Shown here: in pieces, positions 1 to 8,053 of the stretch
Layout of the letters: each line of letters begins with the position of its first letter
Position numbering within the stretch: the first letter of the stretch is position 1
Origin: a virus
Direction: 5' to 3' (one strand)
Virus record (IMG/VR): IMGVR_UViG_3300042896_001149
Span: 1-32,252 of that record
DNA: 32,252 bases
Translations under genes and position numbers: made by a program
The notes under the pieces: model-generated
The model's input: the letters and a program-made list of their open reading frames with translations, nothing else
Databases searched by the model: none
Told to the model about the DNA's origin: nothing

Positions 1-1454
1 AAGCCTAATGGCAATGCAGTAGGATCAATAGACATATCTGCAACGTCATCAGAAACCTCTACGCGAACATAACGAGAACGTAATGTATAGTTTCCTTCAA
101 TCACTAATTTTTGGGCCGCATCGTCGCGATCAAAATCATAATATGCGTTGACGTCTCCAAGAACCTTCGCGATATAACGATCAGAAGATGGATCAAGGTT
201 GATACCTTCCCAACGTTCAAGAATCTTTGGATCGATATCTGTATCAGTCAAGCTACGAAGAGCGAGGCTGAATGAACCATACCTGTTTATTGGATCGTTT
301 GAAGGAACGATGTTGTAGATTGACACCTTAAATTTATTTGAAATTCCGGCACCTGAATCCAAGGCATGCAATTTGAAAAGATTTACTGGTGATCCACCGA
401 ACTTCTGTGAAACAATCCAAGGAGATTTTGCATTTGAGAATCTGTCGCGGAATCCTTCAAAGTTTGGAACAGTTGAAGAACCAACATCACGGCCGAGAGA
501 AGACGTAAGAAGGAATGCTGATCTTTCGCTTCCATTTACTGGAGGTGCTATAACAGCTCCTACACCAGTCACCGCAGCAAGAGATGGGTGAATATCCCAA
601 TGTGCGGCGAGGTAGTGACCTGCCTCTTGAATCTTGTAAGGATCTGTGTTAAGAACCTTGCTGATATAATTTGCAGATGTCACATCGAAAGATGCTGTCA
701 ATACGTTTGGATATGAAGCGTCTGTTCCCTTGTGACCGTTAAGAAGAATTGTAAACTCTTGCTTTGAAGCGCCACCAGAAGAAAGAACCAAAGAACCGAG
801 TGATGTTCCCTTTGCGGTTGCATCTGAACCAATCAAACCTGATGTTGGCTTGCTTGAATCCAAACCAACTGCTGAAGCTGAAAGACGAAGAACGACTCCT
901 GATGGAGCCATAAGAACTCCTCTAACAAGAGGAACGGACCCATTTAAGATGCCATTAACGCTACCAACGCCCTGCAATCCTGCAGAGCTAAGAGCGCTTG
1001 ATCCTGCAGATTCTGACATGAAGCATCCCAAGAAGTAAGTCCTTCCAAGAACGCCATTAGAATTTGCATAAGGATTAGAAGACAAAGAACCGTCTGTAGA
1101 TGATGGTAGTTGTTCACCTACGGTAAATCCAGCGTTTACTACGTCACCAGCAGTTGGACCAGAAGAAACCTTCTTTTTTCCATCTCCGACGCCAAGTACT
1201 CTAAGATATGTAACCGCAGTTGCACGTCTCATCCACTCAGAAACAGCAAGAGGACCGAATTTCTTTGAATCGCTCTGGCCGAACTTTGCAAAGAAGTCAT
1301 TTAATGTACCGTAAGTGAGAGGAACGAAAGCCGGTCCCTTCACTGAAGTACCTATGATTCCCGCTGGTACGCCTGTCGGACCTGTTTCCGTTGGTCCAGT
1401 TAAATCAATCTCTCTTGTCGTTACGCCTGCGCTTCCAAACTTGAGCTGTGCCAT
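1..1454 (-). CDS. Tail sheath protein, second copy (C-terminus beyond window)
   Basis: The reading frame is open from an ATG at 1454 to the left edge, giving about 484 residues; the C-terminus lies outside the window. A GTAGGAG ribosome site sits just upstream of the ATG. The N-terminus has the contractile-phage sheath pattern: a REIDLTGP segment, then GPTGVPAGIIGTSVKGPAFVP, then KKFGPLAVSEW and TYLRVLG. The same landmarks occur in the same order in the neighbouring sheath gene. Further in, NLDPSSDRYIAKVLGD and SRYVRVEVSDDV also match that neighbour. Sheath subunits polymerise around the tail tube and contract to drive it through the host envelope. It lies 58 bases downstream of the other sheath gene in the same direction, so co-transcription is likely. 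Function is assigned from motif order and similarity to the neighbour, not from a database search. Confidence 0.85.
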   Translation of the reverse strand, partial: MAQLKFGSAGVTTREIDLTGPTETGPTGVPAGIIGTSVKGPAFVPLTYGTLNDFFAKFGQSDSKKFGPLAVSEWMRRATAVTYLRVLGVGDGKKKVSSGPTAGDVVNAGFTVGEQLPSSTDGSLSSNPYANSNGVLGRTYFLGCFMSESAGSSALSSAGLQGVGSVNGILNGSVPLVRGVLMAPSGVVLRLSASAVGLDSSKPTSGLIGSDATAKGTSLGSLVLSSGGASKQEFTILLNGHKGTDASYPNVLTASFDVTSANYISKVLNTDPYKIQEAGHYLAAHWDIHPSLAAVTGVGAVIAPPVNGSERSAFLLTSSLGRDVGSSTVPNFEGFRDRFSNAKSPWIVSQKFGGSPVNLFKLHALDSGAGISNKFKVSIYNIVPSNDPINRYGSFSLALRSLTDTDIDPKILERWEGINLDPSSDRYIAKVLGDVNAYYDFDRDDAAQKLVIEGNYTLRSRYVRVEVSDDVADMSIDPTALPLG

Positions 1455-1512
1455 TTATCTCGCTCCTACGATTTGCTTGATAAGTATAAGTTTACCTTCG
1501 AATTTTTCGGTA

Positions 1513-4500
1513 TCAAACGAACTGGACACCAGAGTTTGTAACGATAAAGTCGATAGCTATGAATTCAATTGCCCTGGTTGGAACCACAACGATTCTACCA
1601 TTCAGGCGGTTTAGATCAACATCCTCTTGAGTGTTGTTCGTTTCATTCATCACGACCTGGTAGGCCTCGATTCCTGCCTGAGCCTGTATGAGACCAAGCT
1701 GAAGGATAGAATCAGCAACGAACTTGTTACGAACTGCTGGTGTGTTCTGTTCAAACACAACCCTGTTTGCGATGTTGATAATTAGTCTCTTCACCTCGAG
1801 AAGGAGGCGGCGGACATTAACACGATCCAACGCTGACTTCCTGATCTGTAAGGTCTTTTGTCCATAGATCACGAAACCTAGACGTGGGAACGTTGCGATT
1901 GGATTGATTCTTGCATCGTATAGACGATCACGATCAGACACGTTCAATCTAACTTCGACATTGTTGACGAAGTCAAGCGCAGCTCTATTGAAACCTGCTG
2001 GAGCAAACCAAGGATATGCAACCTTGTCATTGAAGCCTAATGCGCCAAGTGCTGCGACTGAAGATGGAACCTTAACGTATCTGCTGTTTGTTGCATCGTT
2101 GATAAAGACGTTCGGGAAATATGTTGCAACATAGTTGTTATCGAAAGTTCTTCCTTCAAATGTCGATGCAGTGTTCTCAATGTTAATTCTGTTAGTAGAA
2201 TCATCGTAGATACGATCATTGTTGTCATCGTAGTTTGGAAGATCCATTACATACATTGAAAGGCCGTAATCACGAACCTTCTTGGCTGTGTAGTTTGTGA
2301 TGTAATCCTCACGAATTCCAGGAAGTGCCAAGAGATTGACGTTAACCTGAAGTGGATCTGTCATGACGTCAACTGCAGTTAGGTAAGAATTGACGGCATT
2401 GTTATCAACCCCAACTCCTGCAAGGTTTGTTAACATACCTGGAGAGACGAACGTCGAAGATGCTCCTCCAAGTGGTGTCTCAAATGATGTTGCCTTATCA
2501 TTCATTCTTGATGCAGCTGAATCCAGGCTATTAAGACCATCGAATCCACCTTGCATGAAAGTTGTGAACTTAGCAAATGATGAATATTTGTTGAACTGGT
2601 ATGGTTCTCCATTTGATAGCAAAGATGCAAAGGTTATACGATTGCCTAGAACAGGATCATTGATCGTATAAGTTGTTTGATCAACGTTTGCGTTTCTAAT
2701 GTATGCAGCTTCCTTCATATGAGCTCTAACAGTTCCAGTCAGACCTGCGATCGTACCAGCAGAAAGAGCAACCTTAGAAAGAGAAAACTTGTTGTTGTTG
2801 AATGTGTCTGCACCAGATCCAGTTAAAAGAACATCAAGCTTCTTTATGCCTGCAAACTTTGTGAAACTCTCAAGAAGAGGATTCTTGACTTCTGAAAGGT
2901 TAGCATTAAGAGGCGAATCATTTCTTTCAAACTTAACGCCCCAATAAAACTGAGGAGAAGCAATCTCTTGTGGTCCAGGATCACCGTCCCATGCTGGTGT
3001 TGTTATTGCTCCCTTAGTCACTTTAAAGCGGAATGGAACAGGAGGAAGTATTGACTGTGACAAAATCCCTGATGCATCAACTGTAAATAATCCGCCTAGT
3101 CTCTTAGCTCCAGTAGCACCATCAGTTAATGAGTCATTTGTTTTAAGAAGCTCTGGACCTCTAAATCCAAATGGCAAAGATCTTGCAGGAATTTTCTTAT
3201 CTTCAACAGCAGAAGACAAGATGACTCTAACGTATTTTGAAACGTTGTCGTATTTGCCTGTTGTAATGATTCTGCGTTCGGAGACTACGTCTTGATCAAA
3301 GTCATAAGTTACTTTGCGATCGCCTACTAACTTCCCGACGTAATTGTCGGATGATGGATCTAAAGAACAGTTTACAAACTCTTCCAAAACCATTGGATTT
3401 ATATCAGAATCATTCCAATCACGGATTTGAAGGTTAAATGTTCCGTACTCATAAGCTTCATTCTCAGAAACCTTAAGGTTTGAAATTGAAACTTTGTAGA
3501 GGCTGTTTGCATATGCTCCATCGTCTAAAGATTCGACGGAAAATAGATCATATTCAGTCGCGCCGAAGGGCTGCGAAATGAAATTAGTTGTCTTAGGAGC
3601 TGTAAAACGAGTATCAAATCCACCAAATGCATTACGGAATGTGGTTGTTGGCTCCCCAGAAACGTTGCTTGTTAGAGAAGATCCTGAAAGAATTGCAACG
3701 TAATCATCGTTAAGAACTGATGCAACTTCATCATCAACAGCAAAATCAGAATATAAAAGATGTTGATATTGTTCGAACTTCTCAGGATCTTTATTGAGGA
3801 TCTTTCCGAAATAATCATCGTTGCTTGGGTTCATCGATGCCGTGTATATTTTGATTCCAGAAACCTTATCATCAAAAGAGAAAGCAGAACCTAAAGCAGA
3901 AGAAATGATAAGTTTAAACTTTCCTGACTTAACTAAAGCTGCATCATCAATCGTTGTGGCACCACTAAACGTTGAGCCAACTTGTTGATTTCCATCAAGA
4001 ACCAACATTCTTGCTCCAGAAGCCATCATTACAACGCCACGAACAAGAGAAACATTACTTGCTTGAGTTCGTGAGTTGTTGTCAGTAAACATTGGCATAC
4101 CATACGCTTCATTCGCTTGAAGGGTATGATCAGCGACGAGGAACTGTGCTGTTCCATCATGACGGCCTCGCGAATCATGAGGGGACACGGTTCCTTCAAG
4201 CTTAAAACCAGCATTTTTAACGCGGCCGGTGGATGTCGTATTGGAAATATCAAGTGCAGTTCTATTTGCGCCGGCGCCTAAAACTCTCATATAAGTCAAT
4301 GCTGTTCTATTCTTTAAGAACTCATTAACAGCATAAGGACCAAACTTCTTTGGATCAAGATTGCCAAAGATACTTATAAATTCATTAAAGCTTGCAACCG
4401 TGACAGGTACAAATGCAGGGCCTTTATTCGCCATGCCAATGACTCCTGCTGGTACGCCAACCGGACCTGTTGCCGGTGGTGCTTTTAATTCAATTTCACG

Positions 4501-4539
4501 CTCAAAAAAATTAGGAGACCTAAAAACCTGCTCAGACAT
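1513..4539 (-). CDS. Contractile tail sheath protein (gp18-like), 1008 aa
   Basis: The N-terminal half has the sheath signature REIELKAP, GVPAGVIGMANKGPAFVPV and KKFGPYAVNEF, with TYMRVLGAG following. The C-terminus has the conserved sheath closing domain: a long helix with RRLLLEVKRLIINIANRVVFEQ, then RNKFVADSILQLG, then GRIVVVPTRAIEFIAIDF. T4 gp18 is about 659 residues, so this protein carries several hundred extra residues, probably surface insertions in the middle. The frame opens at 4608, but the ATG at 4537-4539 is preferred because GAAGGAG lies 8 bases upstream, and this start aligns with the paralogue's N-terminus. It follows the gp15-like gene, as expected for a tail module. It assembles the contractile outer tail. 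Confidence 0.92.
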   Translation of the reverse strand: MSEQVFRSPNFFEREIELKAPPATGPVGVPAGVIGMANKGPAFVPVTVASFNEFISIFGNLDPKKFGPYAVNEFLKNRTALTYMRVLGAGANRTALDISNTTSTGRVKNAGFKLEGTVSPHDSRGRHDGTAQFLVADHTLQANEAYGMPMFTDNNSRTQASNVSLVRGVVMMASGARMLVLDGNQQVGSTFSGATTIDDAALVKSGKFKLIISSALGSAFSFDDKVSGIKIYTASMNPSNDDYFGKILNKDPEKFEQYQHLLYSDFAVDDEVASVLNDDYVAILSGSSLTSNVSGEPTTTFRNAFGGFDTRFTAPKTTNFISQPFGATEYDLFSVESLDDGAYANSLYKVSISNLKVSENEAYEYGTFNLQIRDWNDSDINPMVLEEFVNCSLDPSSDNYVGKLVGDRKVTYDFDQDVVSERRIITTGKYDNVSKYVRVILSSAVEDKKIPARSLPFGFRGPELLKTNDSLTDGATGAKRLGGLFTVDASGILSQSILPPVPFRFKVTKGAITTPAWDGDPGPQEIASPQFYWGVKFERNDSPLNANLSEVKNPLLESFTKFAGIKKLDVLLTGSGADTFNNNKFSLSKVALSAGTIAGLTGTVRAHMKEAAYIRNANVDQTTYTINDPVLGNRITFASLLSNGEPYQFNKYSSFAKFTTFMQGGFDGLNSLDSAASRMNDKATSFETPLGGASSTFVSPGMLTNLAGVGVDNNAVNSYLTAVDVMTDPLQVNVNLLALPGIREDYITNYTAKKVRDYGLSMYVMDLPNYDDNNDRIYDDSTNRINIENTASTFEGRTFDNNYVATYFPNVFINDATNSRYVKVPSSVAALGALGFNDKVAYPWFAPAGFNRAALDFVNNVEVRLNVSDRDRLYDARINPIATFPRLGFVIYGQKTLQIRKSALDRVNVRRLLLEVKRLIINIANRVVFEQNTPAVRNKFVADSILQLGLIQAQAGIEAYQVVMNETNNTQEDVDLNRLNGRIVVVPTRAIEFIAIDFIVTNSGVQFV

Positions 4540-4611
4540 TATCCTTGCTCCTTCATTAGCAACACAAAAACTTTCATATAAGTATTTGAAAAAAACCAAA
4601 AATTTCAAATA

Positions 4612-5937
4612 TCATTCTAGGTCGCCTGAAGAATAGACGATTCCACCAAGCAAAGATTCATCATCGATAGGGCTTGGATTGGAATGAACTTGTGAAGCAG
4701 GTTTTATAATAGTTTCTCCTGAAGATGCATTAACTTTATAAATTCTAGTATATTGAACTGTTTTACCGCCATCACTCGATTTTGAATAAAGACGTTGAGC
4801 ATGTTGCGATGACCTATTAGAAGTTGCTGGATCTTCTGACGTTATAGGGTCTACAACGGGATGATAAAGAGTAGTCCCTGATCTTCTTTGATCATTTCTA
4901 GAGTTCTTCTCATCGCTTAATGGCAACGTTGGATCATCAGATCCTAAAAACGGATCTTGTTTTAAAGAAATTGAAGAATTTAAACCTTTATTTGGCTCTA
5001 ACGTTGTATCAAACGTTATGATAGGTGAAGAAACATAACGTTTAACAGGTATTCCATTTCCAGCATGTTGTGGAGCAAAAATATAAGCTTTAACCGTGAT
5101 ATTAAATTTGTATTTGATTATTCTCTCTTGTTGCCCAATTTCTTCGAAATTAGTTTCAGGATTATAAGAATTGTTATCAACTGTCGCTATAAACCAATAT
5201 CCCTTTGGGGTATTTAATTTCCAAGCATTTCCTTGAGGTAAAAACGAAGATATGATTTGCTCTAATAACTGATTCATGTGTTGCGTATATTGAGTCCACA
5301 TCGTCACTTCATAGTTTAAATTGCAAAATTGAGGTGATGGAACAACAATCGTCTCATAAATGTTATTTTTCTTAATGTCAGCTAACCATGCCCCGTCTTG
5401 AACAGTAGAATCATAAGAATCTGCACCGATCAAACGATCAGTTAACAGTTGACCATCAACATGATCCAATTCAGGATTTGTTGCAACATTTTTCTGATTC
5501 TTTAACAAGAAACGATTTATTAAATTTTGATAACCTCTGTCTGACTTATCAAGGCGACGACGAATGATAATTTCTCCAGTTTGCTGGTTAATACCTCTCC
5601 CAGCAATGTCAGAACTTAAATCTTGAGACACAGCGTTTCTTGCAATTGTCAATAAAGGAAGAATCAACGAATTATTTTTATCTCTCAACGTTTTTTTCTT
5701 CTTTAAAAGAGCCCATTTCTCTCCAGTTGCAAAGATGACAGGAACCTTTTTAAAATCGCCATTATCTCCGCCTACCTGTAACTTAATTTCATTTTCAAAT
5801 AATTTGAATAAAGCAACGTCGACGTCCTCAATACCAACTGGAGGTATCGTTAGATCAGGTGTACCTTGATGCGTTTTTGCATTAATGCCAATTACACCAA
5901 ATTGAGGCTGGCTATTTGAATTAAATCTTGTTGGCAT
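4612..5937 (-). CDS. Tail sheath stabilizer / tail completion protein (gp15-like)
   Basis: Several blocks match my recollection of the order in T4 gp15. VPVIFATGEKW (residues 65-75) corresponds to the gp15 VPITYASKEHF region, followed by ILPLLTIAR (92-100). NYEVTMWTQYTQHMNQLLEQ (208-227) corresponds to its YELSIFTRYEDDM helix, and KYKFNITVKAYIFAP (275-289) to its SLTFEVNGWMYPP strand. T4 gp15 is 272 residues; this protein is 441, with an insertion around 105-205 and a long polar, probably disordered C-terminus. The gp15 family forms a hexameric ring that caps the tail and joins it to the neck. A GAGG ribosome site precedes the ATG. Position between gp14 and the sheath genes agrees with the T4 order. 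Confidence 0.85.
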   Translation of the reverse strand: MPTRFNSNSQPQFGVIGINAKTHQGTPDLTIPPVGIEDVDVALFKLFENEIKLQVGGDNGDFKKVPVIFATGEKWALLKKKKTLRDKNNSLILPLLTIARNAVSQDLSSDIAGRGINQQTGEIIIRRRLDKSDRGYQNLINRFLLKNQKNVATNPELDHVDGQLLTDRLIGADSYDSTVQDGAWLADIKKNNIYETIVVPSPQFCNLNYEVTMWTQYTQHMNQLLEQIISSFLPQGNAWKLNTPKGYWFIATVDNNSYNPETNFEEIGQQERIIKYKFNITVKAYIFAPQHAGNGIPVKRYVSSPIITFDTTLEPNKGLNSSISLKQDPFLGSDDPTLPLSDEKNSRNDQRRSGTTLYHPVVDPITSEDPATSNRSSQHAQRLYSKSSDGGKTVQYTRIYKVNASSGETIIKPASQVHSNPSPIDDESLLGGIVYSSGDLE

Positions 5938-5949
5938 AATATAACCTCA

Positions 5950-6615
5950 TCATTCGTCATAAAAAGCGTTACCAGCTCCAGTAGGATCCCCAAGATCAGA
6001 AACCTCTTTGGGTCCTGAAATTGGCGGATCCAGCACACCGTTTTTAACAAGATCTCTTGTATCAGCAGTTGGACCTTCTTTATTTTCAGTAACGCCTCGT
6101 TGCTGAACGAACGTATCTTGAATTGAATCTGAATCCGTGTATTTGATGTCAGTTGGTCCAGCTGTGAGTGCCTTAAATTGACTCTCACGAACCCTAGTTC
6201 CTATTAGGGAAACGCCGTCGATGTTTTCTGCTTGTCCGTAAATCGTACGCATGTATTTGTATTCTGTTATTTCATAAAAAATAGAACCGAATGAAAAATA
6301 ATCTCCAATAGCAGGATTGATTCCTTTTTCTATCATGTCTCTATGTTGAACATAAACTTCTAAAGTAAATGTTGCATCAACCCCGAATTTATCAATTTTT
6401 GTTTCTGTTTGAAATTCACTATTGACTAAAGCTTCTATAATCAGTGGATTATCAAAAACTTTCTTCAACGCTTCATCGTATATTTCATGAGATTTTGTTT
6501 TTGTCTCAGAAACTGGATAGTAATAAATCTTTTGACCAACCACATCCTTGACTATCTCTTTTGTGATATCAGAAATAAAATTGATCTCACGTTGAGTAAT
6601 AAAAAGCCTTGCCAT
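5950..6615 (-). CDS. Neck protein (gp14-like)
   Basis: This 221-residue protein has the gp14 layout. A KIYYYPVSE segment near residue 30 parallels the ECYYVPRE stretch of T4 gp14. A FGVDATFTLEVYVQHRDM strand region is followed by GDYFSFGSIFYEITEY, which parallels the gp14 segment GDLIYFPMDNSLFEINWV. Then comes a TIYGQAEN turn that parallels its YQLGQNA. The last 60 residues are polar and probably flexible. T4 gp14 (256 residues) helps form the neck that joins the DNA-filled head to the tail. The gene starts one base after the stop of the gp13-like gene and ends 12 bases before the gp15-like gene, so the three are probably translated from one message. Assignment rests on recalled family layout. 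Confidence 0.78.
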   Translation of the reverse strand: MARLFITQREINFISDITKEIVKDVVGQKIYYYPVSETKTKSHEIYDEALKKVFDNPLIIEALVNSEFQTETKIDKFGVDATFTLEVYVQHRDMIEKGINPAIGDYFSFGSIFYEITEYKYMRTIYGQAENIDGVSLIGTRVRESQFKALTAGPTDIKYTDSDSIQDTFVQQRGVTENKEGPTADTRDLVKNGVLDPPISGPKEVSDLGDPTGAGNAFYDE

Positions 6616-6616
6616 A

Positions 6617-7795
6617 TTATCCTATCACAATTCCCTTGCCTAAAGGCATAGGAATGTATCTTAGTTGTTTGTTTAGATTCTCTGCTGCGATGGCATCATT
6701 CTCCAATAACTTTTGATTAGTCAGATTTGCTAAAAAGTCCTTCATCTGTGTGGTTAATTTTTCTTTATCATCCCTAGCTTGAGATACTAACTCAGAACCA
6801 TTTAAGGTTAACTCTGCGTTTGGAATAGGAATAGAAGAAAATTTTGACCTTATTAATCCCAACAATTCTTTGCATAATGCCAAAGTATATTGTCTAATCC
6901 ATTGACGACCTGGTTGGTTGACCGTTGAGAATGGTATATTTCCAAATGGCATGTTGCTAGGACCGGATATTCCATAGATTGAATCGTCCGTATAAGACGT
7001 GGGATTCAACGGACTTTGTGGTTTCATCACCTTGATATACATACGGCCTGTTTGTAGGTCAGAAGCAGGTACAGGATAAATTCTAATATTTCCTCCTAAT
7101 ACTTCATAGCTATAATTTGAACGACGAACTCTAAATGCTTGTTCTAACATTCCTCTTCTAAGAATGTCTTCGAAGACTGGAAGGACATAGAACACCGTAG
7201 AGTTAACATAAGATTCATAATTAAAATTCGTCGCCAAGAAATTGGTAACGTTGGAAGCATTGAGTAAAAAGTGTTGAGCAGCTAACGGTTCAAAGTGAAA
7301 AATCTCTACGATCTTTAACTTTCCTTTTGATCCAGAAGCCATGGACTCATAAATCCCTAACCCGCTAGTGTTGTCCTTTATATCTGAATAGATGTTATAA
7401 TCTTGTTTCCCAGAAACTAATTCAACGTACCCTAACGTTGCGTCGTACGACCCTCCAACGTATGCTTCAGTTGCATACGGTTCTGCCATTCTTAATAGAT
7501 ACTCAACAGTACGTTTGGCGTATCTATTGGTCAAATCTGTAGATCCAGTTGGCATTCCTAAAACGTTTGTAAGATCCGAAGTAATCTTCATTTCATGAAT
7601 GAGACGGCTGTATTCACAACATGCTTCTTCAAAGCAAGTCCATATTTCTTTCTTCGTTAATTCTACGCTAAGAACGTCATCACCCAATTTCCTCTTAACA
7701 AAAAGGACCATGGAATCAGCCTCAGATTGAAACGTTGAATCTGAATCGAAGAACCCGAATGGTGTCGGATTGATTGTCGATAAAAATGTTGTCAT
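6617..7795 (-). CDS. Neck / head-completion protein (gp13-like)
   Basis: Residues about 28-65 contain VKRKLGDDVLSVELTKKEIW followed by CFEEACCEYSRLI. This is the small helical pattern seen at the N-terminus of head-tail connector and neck proteins, with a conserved LG-x-V-x-V-E-x-T turn leading into an acidic helix. The rest is mixed alpha/beta with a GNIRIYPVP strand and a C-terminal helical region. At 392 residues it is longer than T4 gp13 (309). It is the first gene of the minus-strand neck-tail run, next to gp14- and gp15-like genes, which strengthens the gp13 call. AAAGGG lies 9 bases before the ATG. Its promoter should lie in the 258-base divergent region shared with the plus-strand fibre gene. 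Confidence 0.72.
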   Translation of the reverse strand: MTTFLSTINPTPFGFFDSDSTFQSEADSMVLFVKRKLGDDVLSVELTKKEIWTCFEEACCEYSRLIHEMKITSDLTNVLGMPTGSTDLTNRYAKRTVEYLLRMAEPYATEAYVGGSYDATLGYVELVSGKQDYNIYSDIKDNTSGLGIYESMASGSKGKLKIVEIFHFEPLAAQHFLLNASNVTNFLATNFNYESYVNSTVFYVLPVFEDILRRGMLEQAFRVRRSNYSYEVLGGNIRIYPVPASDLQTGRMYIKVMKPQSPLNPTSYTDDSIYGISGPSNMPFGNIPFSTVNQPGRQWIRQYTLALCKELLGLIRSKFSSIPIPNAELTLNGSELVSQARDDKEKLTTQMKDFLANLTNQKLLENDAIAAENLNKQLRYIPMPLGKGIVIG

Positions 7796-8053
7796 ATGTA
7801 TGCGCCCTTTGACACGCTAGACTCTTAAATAAAAATATGGTTGAACAGCAAGACAAAGCTGACGTTTTTTTAGTCGCAATGGTCTCTTGAGCTTGTAATC
7901 TAAAAAAGTGACATTATGACAAAATTATGACAAATACTTCATCTCCAGACCACTAGCACAATTCGTACATGAATACTTATTTTTGCGCGGTTAAACCGCA
8001 CATGGTGTGTAGGTTTTTGCGCAAGACACGACCAACTTTTTAAGGTGGTAACA
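7796..8053. promoter_or_regulatory. Divergent intergenic control region
   Basis: This gap separates the minus-strand neck operon from the plus-strand fibre gene, so it should carry promoters for both. Visible elements are a perfect tandem direct repeat of the 11-base unit ATTATGACAAA at 7913-7934, a 13-base palindrome GCGGTTAAACCGC at 7986-7998, two copies of TTTTTGCGC flanking it, and TTGACA at 7808-7813. No clean -35/-10 pair at normal spacing stands out on either strand. The fibre ribosome site AAGGTGG ends just before 8049. Which element is the promoter or operator cannot be decided by eye. Confidence 0.45.
7913..7934. repeat. 11-bp tandem direct repeat, two copies
   Basis: The unit ATTATGACAAA occurs twice with no spacer. 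An 11-base period is close to one helical turn, so a protein bound to both units would sit on one face of the DNA. It lies about 120 bases upstream of the fibre start. Confidence 0.6.
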
